DNA from: Crocinitomicaceae bacterium
GTDB taxonomy: Bacteria; Bacteroidota; Bacteroidia; Flavobacteriales_D; Crocinitomicaceae
Direction of reading: 5' to 3'
Assembly (NCBI GenBank): GCA_023264075.1
Contig: JALQTG010000166.1
Coordinates: 1 to 9,129 of the forward strand
Length of the DNA stretch: 9,129 nucleotides
Under the pieces are notes generated by a model that worked only from the letters and a program-made list of their open reading frames with translations, was not told where the DNA came from and made no database searches. This document shows, one piece after another, positions 1 to 6,291 of the stretch; the stretch's first letter is position 1, and each line of letters opens with the position of its first letter. The position numbers were made by a program, and so were the translations under genes.

Positions 1-924
1 ACTAAAGAAAAAGGCAAACTTTTTAAACAAACGGAAAGAAACCATGTCCTAATCGCCTTAAATAGTCAAGGTCAAGTAAAGGAGATTGATTTAGATATTC
101 TCGGTCCTGGAGTTGAAATTGGTGCGTTCAGATTACTTAAATCCAACGGTCAATTACTATTTTCTGGTCAAGTTATAGATCGAGAATCCAAAAAATTCTT
201 AGGCGTTTTTACAGGAAAGGTAAACCCAGAGACCGATGAGATATCAGACATCAATACGCAGTACTTTGAAAATGATTTTGTTGAACGTTTTTGGACTGAT
301 AAGCAAAGTAAAAAAGCCTCAAAACGCAGAGCGAAAGGAAATGACGATGGTGAAGGATTTACAGGAAGTTATAAACTCATTGATTATATAGCAACCGACG
401 ACGGAGGAGTAGTCAATTTTTATCAGCGCTATTGGGTTAAAGTTATTACAACTACGCGTACGGACGCGAATGGGTTAACCTATACAACAACTGATTATTA
501 CTATAACTATAAAGACTTAATTCCAGTAAAAACGAACAAGGATGGGGCAATAGAATGGGTAGAACTAATTCCAGTTAGTCAGGTGACCGTTAATTACGAT
601 CCTGGAACTAGTTTCCTTGCCACTCAAAAAGGAGAAGACGTCTACGTGTTCTACAACTCTAGTAACGAACAAGATGAAATGCTCGAAACAGGAACGCGCT
701 CAGAAAAACGGAAAAGATTGAAAGACCGTGTTCAACGCAATGCGACCATCGCGAAAATCGATAATAATGGCGCAATAACGTATGAAACTGTCATTGACAT
801 GGGAGAAGAACGCAAGGTGTATTTCGATCCTGGAGCCATGGGTGTTGACGAGACCAATAACCGAATTATTATGATTAACAACACTCGGAGAAAAAAGTCT
901 CGCCTCGTGGTTGTTTCCTACTAG
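1..924 (+). CDS. C-terminal part of an uncharacterised, probably exported protein (5'-truncated)
   Basis: The reading frame is open from base 1 to the TAG at 922-924, giving 307 residues with the N-terminus outside the window. The GTG at 583 lies inside this frame and is not the gene start. I do not recognise a named family. The chain is rich in beta-strand-like stretches punctuated by NG, DG and GE turns. A charged linker lies at about residues 99-118 (KQSKKASKRR followed by acidic Gly-rich sequence), then a Thr/Tyr-rich segment at 150-170 (TTTDYYYNY) followed by a DLIPVK...DGAIEWVE pattern. That alternation resembles repeat-type (propeller-like) extracytoplasmic proteins common in Bacteroidota, where a phrase such as 'I-(n)-DG-I-W' marks each blade; this is inference. 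No catalytic motif or C-terminal sorting domain is visible, and the protein ends in RLVVVSY. It converges on the beta-barrel gene across a shared terminator. The coding call is strong and the function is unknown. Confidence 0.85.
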   Translation, partial: TKEKGKLFKQTERNHVLIALNSQGQVKEIDLDILGPGVEIGAFRLLKSNGQLLFSGQVIDRESKKFLGVFTGKVNPETDEISDINTQYFENDFVERFWTDKQSKKASKRRAKGNDDGEGFTGSYKLIDYIATDDGGVVNFYQRYWVKVITTTRTDANGLTYTTTDYYYNYKDLIPVKTNKDGAIEWVELIPVSQVTVNYDPGTSFLATQKGEDVYVFYNSSNEQDEMLETGTRSEKRKRLKDRVQRNATIAKIDNNGAITYETVIDMGEERKVYFDPGAMGVDETNNRIIMINNTRRKKSRLVVVSY

Positions 925-935
925 TTTATGTATGC

Positions 936-967
936 AAAAAAAGCTATCCCAATAGATAGCTTTTTTT
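936..967. terminator. Bidirectional rho-independent terminator
   Basis: There is a perfect 13-bp inverted repeat, AAAAAAAGCTATC (936-948) and GATAGCTTTTTTT (955-967), with a 6-base loop. The GCTATC/GATAGC core forms the stem. T runs on the right (961-969) serve the plus-strand gene ending at 924. The A run on the left (936-942) reads as a U tract for the minus-strand gene ending at 985. It sits exactly between the two convergent stop codons. Confidence 0.85.
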
Positions 968-984
968 TTCATAACAATAAGATT

Positions 985-1635
985 CTACAGCTTCACGGAT
1001 AATCCAGCTGAAATAACTGGTCCACCAAGACCAATCTCCATGTTCAACCCAACATTTTGAGAAAAATAGTAACGCGCACCTAAAGCAATTCGCATAGAAA
1101 ATGGTAATAATGTAAAGTTCGCTAAACCATCATTTTCAGTAATATCAACACCATTCTCTAATGTTTTTCGGAATCTATTATTTGTTCCAGCACCAACCCC
1201 TATGTAAGAATCAAAATCAGGAGAAGCGATATCAAAATGGTAGTTCAATCGGACTTGTGCACGAACGCGTTGCATGACATACTCGTATTCGTTGGTTTGA
1301 GTACTCCAAGTGTCTGTTGTAACATTGAAAGTTGAATCAACCGCACTAAACTTGATAATATTGGAATTGTAAATAACATCTGCTCCAATCCCTACTCTAT
1401 CAGCAATCATGTATTCTAAACGCAAACCTGCTGGACCAATTCCTCCTGCTTTAAAATTGTTTCCACTGGTATTTGCGTCTTCAACAGATTGCGAAAATGA
1501 TCTACCAAAATTTGGAAAACCATAATAGGCATCAACAACAAAATTACCTTGCATTAAAGCTTGTGCACCAGAGCTAAAACTAATGAGCACTGCACTCAAT
1601 GCTACTATTAGACTTTTAAACAGATTCTTTTTCAT
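985..1635 (-). CDS. Outer-membrane beta-barrel protein with signal peptide
   Basis: This 216-residue protein probably forms a small outer-membrane beta-barrel of the type common in Bacteroidota (OMP_b-brl / OmpW-like size class). The start is set at ATG 1635 because it gives a clean signal peptide: MKKN, then a hydrophobic core LIVALSAVLISF, and likely cleavage after SSGAQA near residue 26. The longer in-frame opening to 1668 begins with TTG and would add 11 polar residues before the signal peptide. The mature part shows alternating amphipathic strands: GPAGLRLEYMIADRVGIGAD, RVRAQVRLNYHF, SYIGVGAG, FSMRIALGARYYFS, VGLNMEIGLGGPVISAGLSV. These have polar loops between them and Tyr/Phe girdle residues. 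Phrases such as 'LRLEYMIADRVGIGADV' and 'ALGARYYFSQNVGLNMEIG' are typical of this fold. The ligand or role is unknown. It is transcribed alone, flanked by terminators on both sides; no convincing -7 element was found upstream. Confidence 0.85.
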   Translation of the reverse strand: MKKNLFKSLIVALSAVLISFSSGAQALMQGNFVVDAYYGFPNFGRSFSQSVEDANTSGNNFKAGGIGPAGLRLEYMIADRVGIGADVIYNSNIIKFSAVDSTFNVTTDTWSTQTNEYEYVMQRVRAQVRLNYHFDIASPDFDSYIGVGAGTNNRFRKTLENGVDITENDGLANFTLLPFSMRIALGARYYFSQNVGLNMEIGLGGPVISAGLSVKL

Positions 1636-1677
1636 ATTCGATTTATTAATTTTCACACTTTTTAACAATATGCGTAC

Positions 1678-1706
1678 AAAAAAAAAGAGACTAGGTTATA
1701 GTCTCT
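1678..1706 (-). terminator. Rho-independent terminator downstream of the Lys/Cys-rich peptide gene
   Basis: Read on the minus strand, there is a 7-bp perfect stem (TAGTCTC 1699-1705 with GAGACTA 1687-1693, extended by one A-T pair), a 5-base loop, and a run of nine Ts (complement of A1678-A1686). It lies 20 bases past the stop of the small gene at 1726 and upstream of the beta-barrel gene, so it should separate the two transcripts. Confidence 0.8.
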
Positions 1707-1725
1707 CTCTCAATACTTAGTATTT

Positions 1726-1983
1726 CTATTTCTTCTCAGCGGGCTTCGAACAACAAGATTTTTTCACACCTTCTGCTTTAGAGCTACAAGACTTACCTTC
1801 AACACCATTAGTTTGAGCAGTCTTTGCATCTTTTGAGCAACATGCGTCTTTTTTCTTTTTCTTTTTCTTTTTATCGTCGCCATCTACATTTTCAACAACA
1901 ACTTCATTCACCGCAGCGTAGGAGGAGTAAGAAAGCGTTCCTACAAACATTCCCATCGCTAATAACATTACAATTTTTTTCAT
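1726..1983 (-). CDS. Small exported lysine- and cysteine-rich protein, unknown function
   Basis: The predicted protein has 85 residues. The start at ATG 1983 gives a typical Sec signal peptide (MKKIVMLLAMGMFVGTLSYSSYA, cleavage likely after AYA/SYAA near residues 23-24). The mature peptide is about 61 residues. It has an acidic stretch (VVVENVDGDD), then eight consecutive lysines, then three spaced Cys motifs: ACCSKDAK, SCSSKAEG and SCCSKPAEKK. The five cysteines and many lysines suggest metal binding, or disulfide or surface interaction, but no family is recognised and this is inference. There are no aromatic residues in the mature part, so it is probably unstructured until it binds something. 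A predicted promoter lies directly upstream and a strong terminator directly downstream, so it is probably a monocistronic unit, although read-through from the psd gene 32 bases upstream is possible. Signal peptide, start, promoter and terminator together support a real gene. Confidence 0.75.
   Translation of the reverse strand: MKKIVMLLAMGMFVGTLSYSSYAAVNEVVVENVDGDDKKKKKKKKDACCSKDAKTAQTNGVEGKSCSSKAEGVKKSCCSKPAEKK
1849..1872 (-). repeat. AAAAAG hexanucleotide repeat encoding poly-lysine
   Basis: On the coding (minus) strand, three AAAAAG units followed by AAAAAA encode eight lysines within the small exported protein. The unit is six bases long, so loss or gain of a unit changes length by two lysines and keeps the frame. 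The embedded A5-A6 runs could however cause single-base slippage. Confidence 0.85.
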
Positions 1984-2001
1984 AATTCAAGTATTTAGTT
2001 T

Positions 2002-2009
2002 CAAACATA
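2002..2009 (-). promoter_or_regulatory. Predicted Bacteroidota -7 element for the Lys/Cys-rich peptide gene
   Basis: The minus strand reads TATGTTTG, an exact match to the Bacteroidota TAnnTTTG element, ending 18 bases before the ATG at 1983. It lies in the 32-base gap after the psd stop codon. No clear TTG -33 element was found at the usual 17-23 base spacing, which would fall inside the end of psd, so this is a half-supported promoter. Confidence 0.4.
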
Positions 2010-2015
2010 ACTAAT

Positions 2016-2681
2016 TTAATTTAAATATCCTATAGTTGTTAACTTTCCTTTAACAATATCTCCTATTTTAACGTCCAATTTAGTATCAAGTGGCAAGAAA
2101 ATATCTATGCGAGAACCAAATTTGATAAACCCGAACTCATCTCCAGCTTCAACAGATTGTCCTTCTTCAACGTAATAACAAATTCGACGGGCAACAGCAC
2201 CTGCTATTTGACGAAAGAGAACTTCTTGTCCAGATGGATGTTTTACAACAAAAGTGGAACGCTCATTATCTGTTGAGCTTTTCGGATGCCAAGCTACTAA
2301 AAACAAACCTTTATGGTATTTCACATAATTCACGATACCTTTAATAGGAGCCCAGTTCGCATGCACATTCATTGGGGACATAAAAATTGAAATTTGAATT
2401 CTTCGATCATTAAAGTATTCTGTCTCTTCAACTTCTTCAATTACCACTACTTTCCCATCAGCGGGACAAATAACTTGTTTCTCGCTAGCGCTTACTTTTC
2501 GGGCGGGTACGCGAAAAAATTGAATAATTAAATAAGCCATTACAACTACTCCCAGAGTCAATAGTAAAAATAACCACATCCAACTGAGCAGTGTAAACAA
2601 CCAAAAATTAAGTAATTGTATTGTTATTAGAATTAATAAGCCGACTGTAATAATCGTATACCCTTCTCTATGCAACTTCAT
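2016..2681 (-). CDS. psd: Phosphatidylserine decarboxylase family protein
   Basis: This 221-residue protein matches the short bacterial form of phosphatidylserine decarboxylase, which converts phosphatidylserine to phosphatidylethanolamine at the inner membrane. Two hydrophobic segments at about residues 10-30 and 32-55 anchor it. The catalytic domain follows with ICPADGKVVVIEE (71-83), FMSPMNVHANWAP (100-112), QIAGAVARRI (158-167) and the self-cleavage site FGSRID. There, Gly189-Ser190 should be cut to give a beta chain and a pyruvoyl-bearing alpha chain of about 32 residues. His107 in the MNVH motif is the conserved histidine. The ATG at 2681 directly precedes MKLHREGY, a usual N-terminus for this family. 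The gene lies 37 bases downstream of cdsA on the same strand, so CDP-diacylglycerol synthesis and the last step to phosphatidylethanolamine are co-transcribed. No phosphatidylserine synthase (pssA) gene is in the window. A few family members act on other lipids, so the exact substrate is inferred. Confidence 0.93.
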   Translation of the reverse strand: MKLHREGYTIITVGLLILITIQLLNFWLFTLLSWMWLFLLLTLGVVVMAYLIIQFFRVPARKVSASEKQVICPADGKVVVIEEVEETEYFNDRRIQISIFMSPMNVHANWAPIKGIVNYVKYHKGLFLVAWHPKSSTDNERSTFVVKHPSGQEVLFRQIAGAVARRICYYVEEGQSVEAGDEFGFIKFGSRIDIFLPLDTKLDVKIGDIVKGKLTTIGYLN

Positions 2682-2718
2682 GTGTCGAATTTTAAGTCCT
2701 CAAAGAAACAATATTTTT

Positions 2719-3525
2719 TTAACTGTAGAAAAGCAACCAAAGGTAAAAAATCGGCGCACTGAATAACGCGGCATCAAACCGATCCAATACTCCCCCATGC
2801 CCTGGCATAATATTCCCCGAATCTTTTATCCCAGCATTTCGCTTAAACATAGATTCAAACAAATCTCCAAAAATTGATCCAAGTGCCACTAGCAAAGCTG
2901 CTACCATCCAAAAAATAACATCATCTTGGATCCAAGTTGCCACAAGATATCCTGCAATGACAGCAAAGACTATTCCTCCGATTGTACCCTCCCACGTTTT
3001 CTTCGGAGAAATACGCTCGAACAACTTATTATTACCTAAAAAGCGACCTGTTAAGTAAGCAAAACTATCATTGGTCCATATTAACACAAACATACCAACT
3101 AAAAACATCCATTGGTCCGTTTGAGTTCCTCGAAGTAGAAGCATTGTGTAAAATGGAGCCACAACATAGAATAATCCAAAAACGAGTAAAGCACTGTTTA
3201 CTATAGGTTGTTGACTTTTTCGGAATAACTCAAACAGGAGGCCAATCACCAACATAATCAGTGAAAACAGTACCCAATGATAACTGATATAGCCTAGAAT
3301 AAATAAGAAGGCTGAGACAAATGAATACGTACCCAATGTTATCCCCAACAATCGATTAGTTCGAACGCCCTCAAGCGCATTCGACATCTTATAGAATTCA
3401 TCCAAACCTATTGCAACAAGTACCGAAAACAAAATCGCAGTCGCCAATAAACTGTGCCAAATGCAAAATATCATTATGGAAACGAACACCGCACCCGAGG
3501 CAGCGCGAATTAGCAAATTACTCAT
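2719..3525 (-). CDS. cdsA: Phosphatidate cytidylyltransferase (CDP-diacylglycerol synthase)
   Basis: This enzyme makes CDP-diacylglycerol from phosphatidic acid and CTP, the entry point for all bacterial phospholipid head groups. The 268-residue protein is highly hydrophobic with about eight predicted membrane segments. Conserved elements are TNDSFAYLTGR (151-161), SPKKTWEGTIGG (173-184), FGDLFESMFKR (219-229) and the CDP-alcohol signature KDSGNIMPGHGGVLDRFD (234-251). In the signature, the Asp residues are expected to bind the divalent metals. The length is normal for the family. The ATG at 3525 overlaps the stop of the upstream DUF2007-like gene by 8 bases (ATGAGTAA), which suggests translational coupling. 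The psd gene follows after 37 bases. No shortened or substituted motif was noticed. Confidence 0.97.
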   Translation of the reverse strand: MSNLLIRAASGAVFVSIMIFCIWHSLLATAILFSVLVAIGLDEFYKMSNALEGVRTNRLLGITLGTYSFVSAFLFILGYISYHWVLFSLIMLVIGLLFELFRKSQQPIVNSALLVFGLFYVVAPFYTMLLLRGTQTDQWMFLVGMFVLIWTNDSFAYLTGRFLGNNKLFERISPKKTWEGTIGGIVFAVIAGYLVATWIQDDVIFWMVAALLVALGSIFGDLFESMFKRNAGIKDSGNIMPGHGGVLDRFDAALFSAPIFYLWLLFYS

Positions 3526-3769
3526 TATCTAAAATGTGTTTAGCACGAATTACATCGTCAAACTTAACATATAGTTCGATTTCACCAAAATTATTGTAGG
3601 TCGAATCAAGCTTATTGATCACTTTGTGATTAATTCGCGCGTCATCGAGCTTCATTCGATATAGTTCGATCAAGTGCTGTTCTGTCGTGCTAGCTATTAA
3701 GCGAAAATCATCAAATTCCGTCTTTTGGGGAATCAGTTTCGCTATCCAGTGACGTATCTTGTCCCACAT
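3518..3769 (-). CDS. DUF2007-like small protein (putative signal-transducing protein) overlapping ftsH
   Basis: The recognisable part, FRLIASTTEQHLIELYRMKL...INHKVIN...GEIELYVKFDDVIRAKHIL, resembles the small alpha/beta DUF2007 domain (beta-alpha-beta with a final 'V...D...A..IL' helix). Proteins of that kind are annotated as putative signal-transducing proteins; the function is unknown. Two ATG starts exist. The one at 3769 gives 83 residues and overlaps the out-of-frame end of ftsH by 59 bases. The one at 3814 gives 98 residues and overlaps by 104 bases. I chose 3769 as the shorter overlap; no later ATG, GTG or TTG codon precedes the domain. The roughly 20 residues before the domain (MWDKIRHWIAKLIPQK) are Trp-rich, basic and amphipathic, which could give membrane association (inference). 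The stop overlaps the cdsA start by 8 bases. In related genomes I recall a LUD-domain gene often occupying this slot between ftsH and cdsA. Confidence 0.72.
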   Translation of the reverse strand: MWDKIRHWIAKLIPQKTEFDDFRLIASTTEQHLIELYRMKLDDARINHKVINKLDSTYNNFGEIELYVKFDDVIRAKHILDNE

Positions 3770-5825
3770 GGCCCTCAGTTGTTGATGAATTAGTATCTCC
3801 TTCAGACGACTCATCTTCAGATTTTACCTCAGGAGTAGATTCTGTATCTTTCGTCAGCAAAACTTCTTCCGTCTTTACATCCCACGGACGCTCTCCGAAG
3901 ATTGCGACTAAATCTTCTTTAAAGATGACTTCTTTTTCTAGTAATTTATTCGCCAAAGCTTCCAATTTATCTCGATTTGCTGCTAGAAGTGTAAGTGCTC
4001 TTTGATACTGTTCTTCTACCATTTTGCTCACCTCTTCATCAATCACACGCGCCGTATCTTCTGAATAAGGTTTCGTGAAAGACTGTTGCCCTTGAGAATC
4101 GTAAAACGAAATATTTCCAACTCTTTTATTCAATCCATACATTGCGACCATCGCGTATGCCTGTTTTGTCACTTTTTCTAAATCACTTAGCGCACCAGTA
4201 GAAATTTTTCCGAAAATCAACTCTTCCGCAGCACGACCACCGAGTGCCATACACATTTCATCTAAGATTTGCTCTGTTGTCGTAATGCTTCGTTCCTCTG
4301 GTAAATACCATGCAGCTCCTAATGATCTTCCTCTAGGCACAATCGTCACTTTGACCAATGGATGAGCATATTGCGCCAACCAAGAAACCGTAGCGTGACC
4401 TGCTTCGTGATAGGCAATAGACCGCTTTTCTTCTTTCGTAATAATTTTATTCTTTTTCTCCAGACCACCCACAATTCGATCCACTGCGTCCAAAAAGTCT
4501 TGTTTCTCTACGAATTTCTTATCTTTTCGTGCAGCTATTAATGCTGCTTCGTTACACAAATTAGCGATATCTGCTCCGGAAAAACCAGGTGTTTGACGAG
4601 CCAAGAAGTCAATATCCATAGCTTTATCCAATTTCAAAGGCTTGAGGTGTACTTCGAAAATTTCTTTGCGCTCGTTGATATCGGGCATGTCGACATATAT
4701 TTGACGATCGAATCGTCCAGCACGCATCAACGCCTTATCTAATACGTCTGCGCGGTTCGTTGCTGCAAGAATAATAACTCCAGAGTTCGTGCCGAATCCA
4801 TCCATTTCTGTCAACAATTGATTCAGCGTGTTTTCGCGCTCATCATTTGAATTAAAACCGTTATTTTTTCCTCGTGCTCTTCCGATCGCATCAATTTCAT
4901 CAATAAAGATAATGGATGGAGATTTCTCCTTTGCTTGCTTGAACAAGTCACGAACACGTGAAGCACCAACACCCACAAACATCTCCACAAAATCAGATCC
5001 TGAAAGCGAGAAGAAAGGAACATCTGCCTCACCTGCTACTGCCTTAGCGAGCAATGTCTTACCAGTACCGGGAGGTCCCACCAGCAAGGCCCCCTTAGGG
5101 ATTTTCGCACCTAGTTCCGTATACTTTTTAGGGTTTTTAAGGAATGCTACTATTTCTTCAATCTCTTCTTTTGCTCCCTCCAAACCAGCTACGTCTTTGA
5201 ACGTAACATTCGTTTGTTTGCCTTTCTCAAATACCTTAGCCTTGGATTTTCCAATGTTAAAAATCTGACCTCCAGGACCACCCCCACCTGTTCCTCCTGC
5301 CATACGTCGCATGATAAACATCCAAATAGCAACGATAATGATGATCGGAAGTAAGAAGCTAAAGATCTGACCCACGTAATTATACTCATCATCGATTTTG
5401 TACTCTATTTTCTCAAAACCCTGCGCTACACGGGCGTCATTTATAGCTGTGAAATCTTCACTAAAGACAGTCGTACTTTCAATATCATAGCTAAACACAA
5501 TTTTGCTTCGCGCAAAATTCGAATTGGCCGAAGAAGTAATTGCACGCTTGATGATATCGTAATCTCTACCTGTTAAATCTCCCTGCTCAATGGCTTTTTT
5601 ACCCTCCTCATTCATAGAGAAATCTACTCTTAATACATTTCTCCAAAGGGTAACGTCTTCTACATATCCCTCTCGCAACAATTCTTTAAACGTCTCTTTC
5701 GACTGTAAATCACGTGTGCTCGTCTGACTCATAAAGAGCTGAACACCAATGATTGCTATACCAATTGCAGCATAAATCCAATATATTGCATATGGATTCT
5801 TTTTATTTCCTTTTTTCTCTGACAT
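3711..5825 (-). CDS. ftsH: ATP-dependent zinc metalloprotease FtsH
   Basis: FtsH is a hexameric inner-membrane AAA+ protease that extracts and degrades misfolded membrane proteins and selected regulators. The 704-residue chain has a first membrane segment at about 13-32, a periplasmic domain at 33-151, a second membrane segment at about 152-172 and a Gly-rich linker (176-186). The AAA+ domain carries Walker A GPPGTGKT (250-257), the pore motif FVGVG (283-287), Walker B IIFIDEID (305-312) and the second region of homology ATNRADVLDKALMRAGRFDR (355-374). The M41 peptidase carries HEAGH (473-477: His473, Glu474, His477), with Asp548 in STGALSDLEK the likely third zinc ligand. All catalytic residues are present. 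From about residue 652 the tail is Ser/Thr/Glu/Asp-rich and probably disordered; its last codons overlap the DUF2007-like gene. The start at ATG 5825 lies 18 bases after rsfS, so the two are co-transcribed. Downstream cdsA and psd tie the protease to phospholipid synthesis genes. Confidence 0.98.
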   Translation of the reverse strand: MSEKKGNKKNPYAIYWIYAAIGIAIIGVQLFMSQTSTRDLQSKETFKELLREGYVEDVTLWRNVLRVDFSMNEEGKKAIEQGDLTGRDYDIIKRAITSSANSNFARSKIVFSYDIESTTVFSEDFTAINDARVAQGFEKIEYKIDDEYNYVGQIFSFLLPIIIIVAIWMFIMRRMAGGTGGGGPGGQIFNIGKSKAKVFEKGKQTNVTFKDVAGLEGAKEEIEEIVAFLKNPKKYTELGAKIPKGALLVGPPGTGKTLLAKAVAGEADVPFFSLSGSDFVEMFVGVGASRVRDLFKQAKEKSPSIIFIDEIDAIGRARGKNNGFNSNDERENTLNQLLTEMDGFGTNSGVIILAATNRADVLDKALMRAGRFDRQIYVDMPDINERKEIFEVHLKPLKLDKAMDIDFLARQTPGFSGADIANLCNEAALIAARKDKKFVEKQDFLDAVDRIVGGLEKKNKIITKEEKRSIAYHEAGHATVSWLAQYAHPLVKVTIVPRGRSLGAAWYLPEERSITTTEQILDEMCMALGGRAAEELIFGKISTGALSDLEKVTKQAYAMVAMYGLNKRVGNISFYDSQGQQSFTKPYSEDTARVIDEEVSKMVEEQYQRALTLLAANRDKLEALANKLLEKEVIFKEDLVAIFGERPWDVKTEEVLLTKDTESTPEVKSEDESSEGDTNSSTTEGHVGQDTSLDSETDSPKDGI

Positions 5826-5843
5826 GATTTTTCTTCTAACTAC

Positions 5844-6221
5844 TTATACTACATCTGGAATATCCGATCGAACGGCATCCGCCCATAATTCTTCTAATTC
5901 ATAATAATCGCGTTGCTCATGGAAAAAGATGTGCGCTACCACATTCACGTAGTCCAGCAAAATCCATTGATTATTTCCTTTCCCCTCTTGATGCCAAGGT
6001 TTCTCTTTTAATTCCTTACGCACTAGTCGCGTTACAGAGCTCGAAATACCTTCTACTTGAGTTGTTGAATCTCCACTGCAAATGACAAAAAAATCAGTTA
6101 CTGCGTTTTCAATTTTCCGTAAGTCAAGAACAACAATGTTCTTCGCCTTATTATCTTTCATCCCTTCTACTATTGCGTTGCATAGCAGTTCGGAATCAAT
6201 TTGTTTTTTAATTTGAATCAT
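5844..6221 (-). CDS. rsfS: Ribosome silencing factor RsfS
   Basis: RsfS binds ribosomal protein uL14 on the large subunit and blocks joining with the small subunit, lowering translation under nutrient stress. The 125-residue protein shows the family (formerly DUF143/YbeB/Iojap) signatures: IVVLDLRKIENAVTDFFVI (29-47), CSGDSTTQVEGIS (48-60), PWHQEGKGNNQWILLDY (75-91), and VVAHIFFHEQRDYYELEELW (94-113). The length is typical. The ATG at 6221 follows a predicted promoter by 19 bases. It is the first gene of the minus-strand operon that continues into ftsH after an 18-base gap, and it is divergent from birA. The birA/rsfS/ftsH arrangement is one I recall as common in Flavobacteriales. Confidence 0.96.
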   Translation of the reverse strand: MIQIKKQIDSELLCNAIVEGMKDNKAKNIVVLDLRKIENAVTDFFVICSGDSTTQVEGISSSVTRLVRKELKEKPWHQEGKGNNQWILLDYVNVVAHIFFHEQRDYYELEELWADAVRSDIPDVV

Positions 6222-6240
6222 TCAATTTTATCGTAGCTTA

Positions 6241-6248
6241 CAAAGCTA
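6241..6248 (-). promoter_or_regulatory. Predicted Bacteroidota -7 element for the rsfS-ftsH-cdsA-psd operon
   Basis: The minus strand reads TAGCTTTG, an exact TAnnTTTG match, ending 19 bases before the rsfS ATG in the 70-base divergent region shared with birA. No TTG -33 element was found 17-23 bases upstream. On the plus strand no good match was seen for birA; only TAATTTTA near 6258 is vaguely similar. Confidence 0.4.
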
Positions 6249-6291
6249 ATTAAATTTTAATTTTACATCCTTTACATAACTCATTTTAACA

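Noticed and set aside
700..972. Minus-strand open frame spanning the end of the first gene and the terminator
   Set aside because: It crosses the bidirectional terminator and is antisense to the strongly coding plus-strand frame; no recognisable protein features.
1636..1668. TTG-initiated N-terminal extension of the beta-barrel protein
   Set aside because: It adds polar residues ahead of a complete signal peptide, starts with TTG and lies next to the upstream terminator; ATG 1635 is far more plausible.
2036..2056. 7-bp inverted repeat TTGTTAA/TTAACAA as a terminator for the psd operon
   Set aside because: It lies inside the psd coding end, is nearly all A-T and is not followed by a U tract on the minus strand.
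2982..3206. Plus-strand open frame opposite cdsA
   Set aside because: Antisense shadow of the conserved cdsA sequence with no domain or start signal.
4828..5268. 146-codon open frame on the plus strand opposite ftsH
   Set aside because: It is antisense to the highly conserved AAA+ region, has no family resemblance, and is explained by the codon pattern of ftsH.
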